DNA from: Meghimatium bilineatum | Lineage: Eukaryota > Mollusca > Gastropoda > Stylommatophora > Philomycidae | NCBI GenBank assembly: GCA_034231615.1 | Contig: CM067311.1 | Location: 25,572,015-25,636,014, forward strand | Reading direction: 5' to 3' | DNA: 64,000 nt | In this document: piece after piece, positions 10,000 to 21,021 of the stretch | How the letters are laid out: every line of letters starts with the position of its first letter | Numbering within the stretch: position 1 is the stretch's first letter | Notes under the pieces: generated by a model | Told to the model about the DNA's origin: nothing | Database searches by the model: none | What the model saw: only the letters and a program-made list of their open reading frames with translations | Made by a program: the position numbers and the translations under genes

Positions 10000-10085
10000 A
10001 AATAGCCACGATATTCACTCCATCACCACTAGCGGCCCGCATGAAGATATTCACTTAATCACCACTAGCGGCCCGCATGAATTAT
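10000..10085 (+). repeat. Direct duplication of a ~40-bp segment
   Basis: GATATTCACTCCATCACCAC followed by TAGCGGCCCGCATGAA is repeated once with one or two changes, making two tandem units. Confidence 0.7.
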
Positions 10086-10159
10086 TAATGGTAAATTGAT
10101 AATTCAATTGCTCTTAAAAAATGGATTGATTAACCAATCGTTAGTCATAAAATAACGAA

Positions 10160-10980
10160 TACGATGATGATGTTGTTCCTCCTTCGCAGGAGAAGATGAG
10201 CATGGCATGAAAAACAATAAATGTGATGAGCAAGTAGAAAAACAAAACATTTGTGATTGTCTAATTTGGTTTGTGAGTTCGTAGATGTCCGATGAGTCCG
10301 ATTCTTGTCAGGAACGTTCTATTGCAGTGCATGCAGGAATGTAGAGGGTTTGATGTAGGAGAGTTTTCGGATTTGTCCTTCCGCTTCCGTCAATTGTAAA
10401 TTACCCGCAGTGGTCTTTATTTAAAATTTAGTGCTGCCAGCAGTGATCTGGGTGTGCAAGGCTGAGCGATCAAGGGCTGTAATCTCACAGGAGCTAGGAT
10501 TGATGCTGCAGTGCTTGAGAGTAATTTAGGTGATCCTTGAAGCGCTTTACCACCGCACAGCTCCCCATAGAATAATTTCTTCGGAAGGCGATTATCTGGC
10601 ATACGGACGATGTGGCCAGTCCAGCAGAGTTGGAACCTAGTCAGCAGGGCATGGATTCTTTGCATACGGGACTTTTGAAGGATTTCCGTGTCTGGTACAC
10701 GATCCTGCCAACGAACTCCCATGAGATTTCTTAGGCACCGACGGTGGAAAGAGCTACGCTGTCGAGCGTGTCTCGCATAGACAGTCCAGGATGACGCAGA
10801 ATAAAGCCGTAGGGGCCTATTGGTAGAACCACTGCGCGGTACACGTCCAACTTAGTTGTCAAACTGAGACCACGCCTAATCCAGACGTTGGAACGAAGGC
10901 TTCCAAATGCACCACTGGCGCGAGCAATACGTAGGGCAACATCATCGATACGCACTTTTGTAATTAGTGGATTTTTCACT
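10160..10980 (-). pseudogene. LINE A-like fragment: RT thumb, C-terminus and zinc finger
   Basis: Minus-strand fragment of a LINE with the same end architecture as LINE A but a different subfamily. Frames 10731-10979 (VDDVALRIARASGAFGSLRS-like, YRAVVLPIGPYG) and 10417-10722 (MGVRWQDRVPDTEILQKS, CWTGHIVRMPDNRLPKKLF) are separated by a frameshift. A C-x2-C finger resembling that of LINE A (CMHCNRTFLTRIG, then HLRTH) can be read near 10270-10345. 5'-truncated and disrupted. Confidence 0.75.
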
Positions 10981-10984
10981 ACTT

Positions 10985-11645
10985 ACCAAACCCGTGGATG
11001 GGGGGGGGGTGGATGAGAGGTATGGTGGGATGAAACAAACAGGTGTGGCTGGGGTTTCGTGGCCTACTATAATGGCGAGTAGACAGCCAGCTATGTACCA
11101 CACTATAACATCGAGTATGAGAATGGAAATAGATGCGGTGACAGCAGCTCTCATTTGGCTGGCGACGCAACCATCGACATACTCAGTGATTCTATTGGAC
11201 TCTCACAGTATGCTGCGCAAGATAGAAAAGTATGATCAAAGCTGAATATGTCACTCTTCTCAACAACGCGCAGCGTTACATGGATCTACTATTCAGGTCA
11301 TGCTGGGGTCAGGGGAAACGAAAGAGCTGATGTGTTGGCTGGTAAAGCCTTGGTGAACGGCACCGAGATAAGAATAGACAGGATTTAATTGATTAGAGCA
11401 GTGATGGATACCCTACGAGAAGACAAGGAGGAGGTCGAACGAGACAATGTACATACTCAGAGCATGGTAGAAATGGGAGTGACTAGAGGCTGTGGGAGAA
11501 AGTGTTCCCTCTCCAGAAAGATCAGAACGCGTAATCAACAACTGAATGGGACACTGAATGTATACACTTTTAGATGGCTATGGCAAGCAGAGCATATATG
11601 GGAATGCCCCCAGTGCTTGTTCCTAATTAAGAATCAAGGCAAGTA
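10985..11645 (+). pseudogene. RNase H-bearing LINE fragment, frameshifted
   Basis: Three frames join to an RNase H C-terminal half: VSWPTIMASRQPA and EIDAVTAALIWLA, then VILLDSHSMLRKIE with the catalytic Asp, then, in another frame at 11281-11388, WIYYSGHAGVRGNERADVLA with the conserved His and Asp followed by a stop. A further frame to 11646 is Arg/Lys-rich with CPQC near the end. A G-run near 10999-11008 lies just inside the left edge. A dead fragment of an RNase H LINE distinct from LINE B. Confidence 0.7.
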
Positions 11646-11654
11646 AGAATATTG

Positions 11655-11740
11655 CTTCAAGTCTGTGTCCCTTCTATCTCGGTAAAGATCTTTTGATTGA
11701 AACGTCAATTCTTTATATTTTGCTTTTCTCCTTGTAAAAC
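11655..11740 (+). repeat. Penelope-type 3' tail motif (degenerate hammerhead-like core)
   Basis: Contains GGTAAAGATCTTTTGATTGA then AACGTC. The same pattern (xTGATxA, about 11-13 nt, GAAAC) recurs at 13240-13275, 25690-25725 and 58970-59010 near Penelope debris. It resembles the degraded core of a hammerhead ribozyme (CUGANGA...GAAA) known from Penelope-like elements. Confidence 0.35.
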
Positions 11741-11752
11741 TGTTATGTAACT

Positions 11753-12018
11753 TACGAGGTGTGTTCAAATTAAACCAGCCTGTGCTGTATCACCTATGCC
11801 GGCATTCGAGGATGGTGAAGTTGTCACGTCACCACTGTTGTAAAAAGTATACATTGATAAACACATGGTCATTCTCTTTGTATGCTTAGTGTCCTGCGCA
11901 GGCAGTTGACAACAAGATCAGTGCGGTAACAAATCCGATCACATTTAACCAACGAGAAGTGATTCAGTTTCTTACAGCCAAAGGATGTCGACCAACCAAT
12001 ATTCATCAAAGAATCCAG
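11753..12018 (+). mobile_element. Mariner-type transposon, 5' fragment
   Basis: Begins with a terminal-repeat-like sequence (ACGAGGTGTGTTCAAATTAA) and runs into the start of a transposase reading FNQREVIQFLTAKGCRPTNI then HQRIQAV, the first helix-turn-helix of mariner transposases. It is cut off after about 35 codons by a stop and by a LINE fragment at 12019. Unrelated in sequence to the mariner at 49779-51113. Confidence 0.65.
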
Positions 12019-12360
12019 GCAGTGTAGGAAAAGAGTTCTTCATAGATACATAACACCGATTCTAACATATGGATGTGAATCTTGGACAATAAACAAACAG
12101 GACAGTGAACAAATTATAGGCAACAACAGACCACTGAACACACATTTCAAGACTGTCCAGATTACAAGGAACTGCAAGGCAAGACTGGACTGAGGCAAAA
12201 ACTTTGGGGTGGCCGCTATGACCTTGAGAAGATTTGGAGCTTCTTCCTGGCAACTGGTCAGAAGACCTAAGAATTCTGAAGAAGAGGCAACAGAGATGTG
12301 TGTTTCTATAGAAGAATGCTGAGAGTACCATTGACAGCTAGAAAAAAAAAAGATGTGATG
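12019..12360 (+). pseudogene. LINE D C-terminal fragment, interrupted by a LINE C insertion
   Basis: Left part (12019-12117) reads RKRVLHRYITPILTYGCESW then TINKQDSEQI, the RT thumb. Right part (about 12291-12360) continues EMCFYRRMLRVPLTARKKKD. Between them sits the LINE C 3' end at 12118-12290. The LINE D frame would be continuous without the insertion. Confidence 0.65.
12118..12290 (+). mobile_element. LINE C 3' end inserted in LINE D
   Basis: Reads TEHTFQDCPDYKELQ, then LRQKLWGGRYDLEKIWSFFL and a stop, followed by a GAAGAAG tail. This matches the end of the 15.8-kb copy ([27 protein letters not shown]). Imperfect flanking repeats GGCAACAAC/GGCAACAGAG suggest a target-site duplication. 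Confidence 0.65.
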
Positions 12361-12383
12361 ACAAGCACTACAGTCCACCGTGT

Positions 12384-12655
12384 TTCTTCTGCATTCGTTC
12401 TCAAATTCCTGCAGACCCGCAGGATGCAGTCCAGAGAACAGAATGCAATGTGTCATGGTTTACAGCTTTGTCATATCTGCGCCTTTCGGCCGGACACATC
12501 AGACTTCAGCATGGCCCCTGGGTCACCCCGACACCACATGGGAGGGGACAGCCAGCTTCATCCTATAACCTCTTTAGTCTCCTCCTGTGACATGCATGAA
12601 AGGCAAACAGTGTTGCTATTCTTTGCTCCCCTTTCAGGCACTGGAAACACTTCGG
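12384..12655 (-). mobile_element. 272-bp SINE-like family copy
   Basis: Minus-orientation copy with tail TTCTTCTGCATTCG at its left. It keeps the TGCAG...CAGGATG palindrome near the 3' end and the GGGGAGCAAAGAATAGCAAC block near the 5' end, with small indels in the middle. Confidence 0.7.
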
Positions 12656-12711
12656 TGAGTGTTTGCTTCTCTTTCAGGTAACACTGGTGACAAAACCAAT
12701 TTTTACTAGTC

Positions 12712-13290
12712 TGTGCTTATGTCACCCAGACCTGGTTTGTCACATTCCCCAAGGCCACTTCCACCATTAATCATGTGTTCAGCAGCATCGTCTATGTCAT
12801 TATCTGCAGGAGTTGCACATTGACATACATAGGTGAGATTGGAAGGAGGTTTGCAGACTGATTCTATGAACAACTGTACAGCATAAAACAAGGCTACTCC
12901 AGTTGCTGGCCACTTCACTGGGATAGGCCCAGTATATTAAAGTGGTCATTAAATTGTGATTCTTGAATGACCAGACGTGTTACATGCTTGAGAACTACTA
13001 TATAAGCCTATGTAAATTTGGCACGATTGAACTCTAGAAATCAATGTCAGTCAGTCGTATGGATATTATGTTGTTCCAATATTTCATTGTTTGTATTGTT
13101 TCACTGATGTAAGGATTTATTTTGTCTATTATCTGTTTGTGTTGTTTCACCTCTGACCTATTAGTTTTACCCTTCCAGGCATATTTTGCTCTGCCATGAG
13201 AATGTCAAGTGTCATTCTTATTCATGGTTTTAAAAAAAAATTGTGTATGGAGTCTTGATAAAAGCCTTTTGGTTGAAACATAGATTTGTG
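12712..13290 (+). pseudogene. Penelope-like element remnant (GIY-YIG endonuclease)
   Basis: Plus-strand reading gives SSIVYVIICRSCTLTYIGE then IGRRFAD, a GIY-YIG-type endonuclease core with the usual C-x2-C before the YIGE motif, followed by a stop and degraded sequence. Later ENYYISLCKFGTIEL matches the end of the domain. The tail near 13240-13275 holds the hammerhead-like GAAAC motif. Strongly decayed compared with the copy at 55353-55641. Confidence 0.65.
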
Positions 13291-14559
13291 TGTGTTACTA
13301 TGTGTTCCAGTGATTAGCTTCACTTTATTACCCTGTACCAAGCTTCACCTGTCAGGATATTAGTTTTTCTGCAGTAAGTACATATTATCGAACAACATAC
13401 ATATTATGTGGAAGAAGTCTAACTTAACACCAATATCTTGCAGAGAGAACACACAGATATAGAAGACCTATAGGTCATATTTTAGATGAATATATATTTT
13501 TAATACTGGTACATTTCTGACTAAAATAACTTTTAACAAGAAAAAATAAATCTGGAAAATCCATCATCAACACATGATCATGCTTTTAATGAAAAAATAA
13601 ATCTGTGTGTCAAATGCATCTATTTTGTGTAAAATTTCACACTATCCTAACATTCATAATGTATTATAATGTTCATATCTCCACTCATATTTCAAAAATG
13701 TTTTAAAGAACTTTGCTAAACTTCAACATAATTTCTAATCATATTACAATCTGACCTTGGAAACATATTGAAGATTTAGCATAGAGTATACACATATTCC
13801 CAATCTTATACAAACTAAACTTAAAAGTTCTACTCTTTAGTAGAAGCTGCTTGCCACACATATTCCTCATTCTGACTAGTGTTATCTGAAACTCAGAAAA
13901 CAAGCTCTCAATACACCATACAGTAATCACACAACTATTATCATCCACTTCACAACAGATACTTGAGTACAGGTTTTAGTTTCTTCTTTCATTTGAGTAT
14001 GTTTATGTCTGAAGTTTTGGCTACAAACCAATCATGTCCACCTCTCCTTCTGTACAAGCCAAACATATCTGATCTTCCTTTCATACAAGTTGAGCATGTC
14101 AGTCATTCCTTTCATACAAGTATGTCTATCCTTTCTTTTCTTCAAGTCAAGCAGGTCTTCCTCTTCTTCAGAGCAAGTCAAACATTTTCTAGCACTTCTT
14201 CAGTATGAAATATCATGTATTCATACAATGTTTGAATGATTCAGATATGAATTAGTTAATTTTGGAAAAACTTGACAGAGACATGTCCAAGAAATTTAGG
14301 AACAAGGGTATACAATCTGGTAAAGCAAGATTAATGAAGTGTCAAGAACAAAATACCATCATGCTTATTGCATCGCCTGCTCAGATCAAGACTGTTACCA
14401 TATTCAAAAGATTTAGAAATTTGAGTGCTAAAAGAATGAGCATCAATGAAAGTATGTTGCAAGTACCACTGATAAAAAAATGTCATTTCCATCATGCATG
14501 TCACCTTTTTAAAGAAGAGTGTAACAGTCTCTCTGGCAGCGGTTAACTCATAGTGGTCC
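13291..14559. other. AT-rich stretch without recognised genes
   Basis: About 1.27 kb of AT-rich sequence. Near 14060-14130 there are imperfect repeats of CCTTTCATACAAGT. Open frames (13739-13948 minus, 14262-14546 plus, 14331-14561 minus) overlap one another, lack recognisable motifs and look random, although KKCHFHHACHLFKEE on the plus strand could be old transposon sequence. Confidence 0.3.
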
Positions 14560-14860
14560 AAACAACAATCTATTTGTCAGTTTTCCCTATTTGGTGGTTT
14601 TGTCTCTGGACCACAAGATTCGAATCCTGCTAGCACAATGTTGTTGATACAATTTTTCTAGAGATCCCTGAGGATTATCGGTGTATAGATACATCTAGGA
14701 TACGACTGGGACAATTTGGTATTCTGAGCAGGCAACAAGCCGCTACTACAGATGCATCTAGGATACGATTGGGATTCAGTGTGGTATGAGTAGGATTTGG
14801 CAGAATGTGTTCAACCAGCGAGCCAAGGAAACCATCAGCATGTATTAACTTTGACATTAG
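14560..14860 (+). mobile_element. tRNA-derived SINE (family b)
   Basis: A tRNA-like head with box-B-like AGATTCGAATCC is followed by the family body GAGATCCCTGAGGATTATC. Inside, a ~60-bp segment with CATCTAGGATACGA is duplicated. The body motif is shared with the copies at 18218-18420 and 46404-46620. Confidence 0.55.
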
Positions 14861-15055
14861 CTTGGTTGTACTTAGCACCCATGGGTCTTCCTGGTGTGCT
14901 TTGTCATCGGCTTATAACCAATAATCTCTTGTTTATTTATTAATTTCTGAGGTATCTCATTTCACATGTGGCAAGCTTTCTTTTGAATTCTATAGCCAGT
15001 TTCCAAGTCTGACATTGGTAGTATATTGTAGCCAAATACATAACTCTGAATGTCA

Positions 15056-15112
15056 AAAGTGGATGTAACAAATGGTCATCATCACTTGTGGTGGATGAAC
15101 AATAACAGTGTT
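15056..15112 (+). mobile_element. LINE A 3' tip
   Basis: AAAGTGGATGTAACAAATGG plus TCATCATCACTTGTGGTGGA matches the last ~55 bp of LINE A (3918-3970) with few differences. A severely 5'-truncated insertion. Confidence 0.75.
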
Positions 15113-15164
15113 AGTACATGCGGTATTTAAGTGATCTGGTATTTATATAGAGCACATGAGTGGC

Positions 15165-15660
15165 AACCAGGGCCTGGACTTCTAGTTCAGGAAAGTTGGG
15201 GGATAGGCTGACAACCTGTCACTTGTGAAAATATCATTGTTTTACGCCTCAATTTATTACTTTTGTCTTCAATTAAATAATCCCCATGGATAGCAAAGAT
15301 ATACAGCCAGCTACATGGATCTATGTCCTTTTGTGGCAGACTCCTAGGTGATTAGGAATGCTAGATGTGCCATTACTGCAAATGAAGCAACAAATCTGAC
15401 AGAAGAATGATGGTATAGTTGTCCAAGAAATGTGTGATGTACTCTTGCCAGGACGTGGTAAATCCTGGCGCATGGAAGTGCTTCCCGTAGAATAAACAAA
15501 AATCCATAACACACCCTCCCCCCGACAACCTTGTATGAGTCTGGTTGTCACCTCGATAACAGAACTGAGAAGAGCTGTACTTTTATCAGAAATGCTATGG
15601 ACTGCCTGCTCACAGCTAAAGGAATTATTTCATCACCATCTCTATTGAAGAAAGTGTTTT
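15165..15660 (-). repeat. Mid-length interspersed repeat (family R), antisense copy
   Basis: One of about six copies of a ~600-bp non-coding repeat. Shared words include GGCCTGGACTTCTAGTTCAG, a GACAACCTGTCACTTGTGAA block, TGTGGCAGACTCCTAGGTGA and CTCACAGCTAAAGG. Sense-orientation copies are at 35525-36135, 48400-48965 and 52780-53450. I cannot assign it to a known class. Confidence 0.6.
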
Positions 15661-15804
15661 GAAATTAGCTTGGTTGAAATGTTGCAATTTGTCAAACTTT
15701 CCAATTTAAGTGAACATGTCAAGGTATTAAAATTCTTGAAATTGGTATAATATTGGCTATAACCCAACATCATTGCACTCATGGCAAACCTATAGGTGCT
15801 CAAT

Positions 15805-16310
15805 ACCACTCACAGTAGATGTTGAAATGTATACATATTGATAACTCCCAGAAAGCGGATGCTCTGTCAAAGGCAGGAAGTGAAATGGAGCAACACAGAC
15901 ACCCACTGTCTTACGGAGAAGTAAAAACAATAATCCACAACACATACACAGTAAAGTGGAAGAAAGAAATGGAAAGGGAATACGAACATGATGCAATACA
16001 TCTCATCCAGAGATATCAACAGACCACAATATTTCACCTTAGAACAGGCCACTGGAGACTGTTGGGTCACCTTTATTGATTAAGGATCTCATACACAGAT
16101 GAATGTCCATGTGGATCCGGAACCCAGACTCCAGAACACATACTTCAGGACTGCCCAACATACAAAGAGCAGAGACAGCAGACCTGGCCAGAGGATACAG
16201 ACTTGAGGCAAAAGCTATGGGGCAGCCGCTCTGACCTGGAGAAGACAGTGGACTTCGTCTTGACGACAGGTCTGACAGTATAGCATGACCACATGCTGAA
16301 CGCAGAAGAT
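15805..16310 (+). pseudogene. LINE C 3' part (RNase H C-terminus and tail)
   Basis: The longest LINE C piece here. An 86-codon frame (15819-16079) reads NSQKADALSKAGSEMEQ, then TIFHLRTGHWRLLGHLY. After a stop, it continues with a cysteine/histidine segment ([18 protein letters not shown]), [20 protein letters not shown] and a final stop. The 3' end is TGCTGAACGCAGAAGA. It defines the family used to recognise the copies at 9.1, 12.1, 29.9 and 57.1 kb. Confidence 0.75.
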
Positions 16311-17452
16311 AACTCCCATGGCTTGCTGGTTAAACATTCATATTCCCTATTCTTCCTCTCAGATGTCAGTTCCAATTTTTCATATTCCTTATTCTGCCTC
16401 TCAGGTGTCAGTTTCATTTTGTGACACACTTAAAAGCAAATTGTCCCAATTGTATTCGAGATGGGGCATCTATTGCAGTGTCCACATCTTACAGGTGTTA
16501 GTCAAGTGCCTATTGATACAAGCCTTTCTGTTCTTTCAATAGTTCTTATATCATCATCATCACACACAGGCCACATCCATACTGCCATCAGTTTCTCCAA
16601 TCTCCTCCCCTCCATATGGGTGTGCCCTGAGTGCAGTGATGTCAGCTCATAATCAATATTATTTATTTTATGATACTCATGACACAGAAGTCAGGAAAAG
16701 AGAGAAAAAAATATGACAAGTTTTTTATATTATTATTAATTCCCAGACAATATATAAATGTTATATGAAAATACCAGACAGAATACTCTCACTTTGTGCT
16801 AAAATATCACATATGACTAAACAATTTATCAATCATGACTCCATCTTGACTCATCATAAGAAAATGTTTACTTCTGCTGCATTTTTGTATAAAAAAAACA
16901 AAAACTTCCAACAGTATCAATGGAACAGAAAACAGCAACAAAACAAATATGGAAGGAGCCTGGATATCTTATTATGTACACAGTTTAATCAAGATTTAGG
17001 CACAACCTTATAGTAGATGATGAAAGTCTGGCCACATCATACCTTCATTTTCACAATCAATGATAGCAGAACTTTATAATACTACTGAATACATTTCACA
17101 TGAATAATGTTGTGTTAGTTAAATGAGACAGAAATAAATATACTTCTTAATTTGACATGTGAATTGTGAACATTATGTTGATTAGACACTAGAACATGCA
17201 AATCTCTTTAGACACTAGAACATGCAAATCTCTTTAGTAACTAATGCCATGTTCAGGAATCTGCAAGTGTGTTGTAACTGTTGTGTGCTGCTGTAGAGTG
17301 TTAGTGTTTGAGGGTCTGTTAACAAGCTTATTCTCTCTGAGTAGAAATTTATATATTTCAGCAGATTTTTAGCTGCTTGGAATTATTATTCTACTGATTT
17401 TTATGACTTTTCTACATTTCCACGACATGCAGAATTGGAGGCCATCAATTTC
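16311..17452. other. AT-rich stretch without recognised genes
   Basis: Contains a ~42-bp duplicated segment at 16338-16420 (TTCATATTCCnTATTCTnCC) and a 28-bp direct repeat GACACTAGAACATGCAAATC TCTTTA near 17185-17240. No coding motif was found. Confidence 0.35.
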
Positions 17453-17700
17453 AGCTCTTCTTCTTCAGCGTTCATTCTCAAACTCCTGCTAAATTCTCTT
17501 ATAGCAGGACCATGGTCCTACTAGATTTCCAGCAGGATGTAGTCCAGAGAATGGAAATGCGTTGTGTCGCTGTTTTATTTGCGACAATGGCCCCACACAT
17601 CCGTCTTCGGCGGAAACTTCAGCTCTCAAACCAAACATCTTTTTGTAAGATGTCTATTGAAAGCCCAGGCCACTGGAGTGGGTGGAGCAGCCAGCTATAC
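17453..17700 (-). mobile_element. SINE-like family, subfamily B
   Basis: Antisense copy related to the 272-bp family (TTCTTCTTCAGCGTTCATTC at left) but carrying an extra segment with GCAGGACCATGGTCCT and CTAGATTTCCAGCAGGATG. Other subfamily B copies: 24525-24800, 41015-41130, 62905-62985. Confidence 0.55.
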
Positions 17701-18217
17701 AGGGATTTACATGTGCCAATTTCAGCAGAACATAGCCAATCTTTGATGTTTCACATGTCTACTATATGGCTCTATTACCTGACGTTGTCTTTCACATGTC
17801 ATTTGTGTGATATTTTCTTGGAGTTTCAAACTAGTGACTATGCAACAATTATCTTAAATCTGCTGTCAGTACTTTCATGATTACTTTTATTGCCTTTGCA
17901 TAATCACTCACACATAATATACCTGTCAACCTGCAGAGATTTTCTGTATTTGTGTTACAGACTGTGTCAAAAGTTTCATTGAATGTGCATATATTGATCT
18001 TCAGTATTTAACATTAATAAATGACTCTATACTCAGAACTTGGAGTAGAAATACAGAATTTATGGATGTTTTAAGACTGAAGTATAAAATGATCACTCTG
18101 ATGCCCCTGCAATATTTGGACTCCTACATATCTCTGTTTAGCATTGTGGTCAGATATCTTTCCTTTCAGATATTCAACAAAGCTTGCCAATTTTATTTTG
18201 TTATGTGACATTTTGTG
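17701..18217. other. Unannotated spacer
   Basis: AT-rich, no recognisable feature. Confidence 0.3.
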
Positions 18218-18420
18218 TGGATCTCCTTAGTGTAGTGGTAAGCCATTTTCCTGGTGCTCAAGAGGTCAACAATTTCCTAGCGATGTCTTTTTTACAAGTT
18301 AATTTTTTTTCTGAGATCCATGGTAATTATCATTTGAAGGTATAGAGTTACTTTCTATGTGTGGTACTCTTACAAGGAGGGGTATTGCTCTGTTGGGAGG
18401 AAATTACATATAGGGAAACC
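18218..18420 (+). mobile_element. tRNA-derived SINE (family b)
   Basis: Head GGATCTCCTTAGTGTAGTGG then TAAGCC resembles a tRNA D-arm with box A. The body has GAGATCCATGGTAATTATC, shared with the copies at 14560 and 46404. Confidence 0.55.
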
Positions 18421-19884
18421 GAGTAAAAGTAGGATATCCTCTACACTTTTTTGCGTGTCCTTTTTTAATCATGGTGGACAGGATACAACCTAGCAGAGAG
18501 TACCACCAAGGCAAAAGACAGGATGTTGGAGGCCCGTTGCAGCTAACCTTTATTGCAGATACTGCACTTGAAGATGCTTTAATCTCAATGTACAGGTCCC
18601 TAATTATTGTACATGGCTGTGGATTCCAAAACTTTTTTCTAATATATCATCATTACTATATTAAATAATTTACTTCAATGCTAAATGACAAAAATAAATG
18701 TGTGATGGAGGTAGGCTGTTGGGCGGCAGTACTGAGCTACAAATTGAGATACTCTCCCCTTATTGTTAGAGCTATGTTAGTCATAAAACAATGTTCAGCA
18801 AAAGTATACAATAGACAATTATAAACAATTTCAAAGTAATCATTTATCATATATGCAAATTTTGTGTAGCTGACTCACAAGATAATACAATAACAGTAAC
18901 ACTCTTTCGCACTTCAGCATTTCATGGCATCAACCATGTATTGAAATTCTTGCACTGCTGAACAAGGTTTGCTTTTGTACATGAGGATATGGGAAAAATT
19001 AAGAAGAATTGGGAAAAATTATGTCCCTAGACAGCAAGTTGGTAACTTTAAATGAACATTTCGTAATTTGAAAACTAAGTCTGCTAAAAAAATATATTTC
19101 AGACTAGTCTGGAGTTAAAGCCTCTTTTTTGTATGAGGCACAAGCATTTAACCATTGACATCTAGTCCTATGGATATATCAAGCTAGATACAAGATTTCC
19201 TCTAAGCTGTGGGGAAAACATCTCATTAGAAAGTGCAGCACTTGAAATTTAACTGTGTGCATAGATCTAGACTGCAGATCTAAAAAAAGGTCTTCTGGAG
19301 AAATGTGTGTGGTTTTATAGCTGTCATCTTATTTGCACAAGTTGGAACATTGGTCATATGACCATTAATATATGTGAGTGGCTGTGAAGTCACATAAGAT
19401 ATACTACCTAAAGTATTAACATTAGTTAGAATGCATACAAAGAATACAGAATGCATACAAAGGATACACCATCACAAACAAAAATAAATTACATAAGAGA
19501 CCCTTAGCAATGCTACAGAGTTCAGGCTCTGTTATGGAGTTTTCCTATGCACTATGAAGTAGTTATGAAAGTAAATGAATATTCACTGAAAGTTCAATGA
19601 CGATGGTCTTAACATACAAATAATTCCAACTTGTACTAAAACAATATCATATCTGAAAAAAAAAGTGATTTCATTTGTTTAATTTCATCCCAGTTTTTAA
19701 TTGTGATATTTCACAACTGTGACACAACATTTCAGTAATGAATGAATTGACCTATGATTGTGAATGATCAGCTCATAATATTCACAGCCCCTGATTTATA
19801 ACAACCCCCAACCTTCACCGTAAAAATATGTTATTGATTAACAATCATACAGCAGTAGACAACTGGTACAGGAAATGGCTATAG
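18421..19884 (-). other. Downstream flank, probably including the ACC 3' UTR
   Basis: Follows the ACC stop codon on the minus strand. Low-complexity AT-rich sequence with a small repeat AGAATGCATACAAAG near 19430-19462. The polyadenylation site cannot be fixed; an AATAAA on the minus strand near 18551-18556 is one candidate among possible variant signals. Confidence 0.3.
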
Positions 19885-20023
19885 CTATGATTCTGACTGA
19901 ACCTCCTCTTGAGCATTGAGGTTGGCCAGGATGCGGGCAAGTTCATTTCTCTGTGTACTAGTCATGTGTTGAGTCATTGAAACAATGGAATCCATCACTA
20001 TGTCTGGGTTGGTGCCCATCAAA
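19885..20023 (-). CDS. ACACA: ACC last coding exon with stop (residues 842-887)
   Basis: 139 nt including TAG at 19885-19887; acceptor TTTCCAG. Encodes [45 protein letters not shown]. It matches the ACC C-terminus (AMDSIxxMTQHxSxxQRAExxRIL) with a short extra acidic tail. Confidence 0.95.
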
Positions 20024-20987
20024 CTGGAAAACAGAATGAAAAAAATCATAACACCCAATGAAAGATAAGCACTCCATATTCTTGACATTTCCATAAAATG
20101 TGTCATAAAATATTACTATAAAGTATGACGTAATGTGTTAGTTCTCAAACTCCTGTAGCTTAGCAGGACATTGTCAGGAAAATGGAATGTGTTATGTCCT
20201 GACTTACAGCCGTGCTGCAATATATGTAGCTTAGCAGGACATTGTCAGGAAAATGGAATGTGTTATGTCCTGACTTACAGCCGTGCTGCAATATATGTAG
20301 CTTAGCAGGACATTGTCAGGAAAATGGAATGTGTTATGTCCTGACTTACAGCCGTGCTGCAATATATGTAGCTTAGCAGGACATTGTTAGGAAAATAGAA
20401 TGTTTGTCCTGACTTACAGCCGCGCTGAAATATTTTTGCCTTTCATCCAGACACATCTGATTTCAGCATGGCTTCTGGGTCACTTTGATCCTATATGGGA
20501 TGAAACAGCCAACTCCTCCTATAACCTACTTAGTCGTCTCTTATAACATGCACGGAAGTAACAGTGTTGCTATTCTTTGCTCTCCTTTCAGGCCTGGACA
20601 TACATGCTGGAGTAAGTAAAACATGTATTGACCATCCTCCATGAGGTAAGTAATACATGTATTGACCATCCTCCATGAGGTAAGTAATACATATATCGAT
20701 CAAAGAAAATAATGTTGCCATGTTTCTTCACTTAGGGAGGAGTAAGAAACTCAACCAATGTCAATATTTTTAAAAGACGAAGAGGATTTATTAAACTAAA
20801 ATTGCCCATATGTATTTTATTTCCCTTATAGATAATCCCTTGAAATCTCGTTAAAAAATTCACCTGTAAACATGACAATAATTTTTTCAAATCCCCCCAC
20901 CCCTCCTAGCTCAATTCATTTTTGATAATGTGCTTAATTTTTGGTATGTGTTTGGAAAATGCAACAATTTTGTTGTTTTTAGTAATT

Positions 20988-21021
<34 letters not shown>

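Noticed and set aside
11753..12018. Second functional mariner
   Set aside because: Only the 5' end and about 35 codons remain, ending in a stop and a LINE junction.
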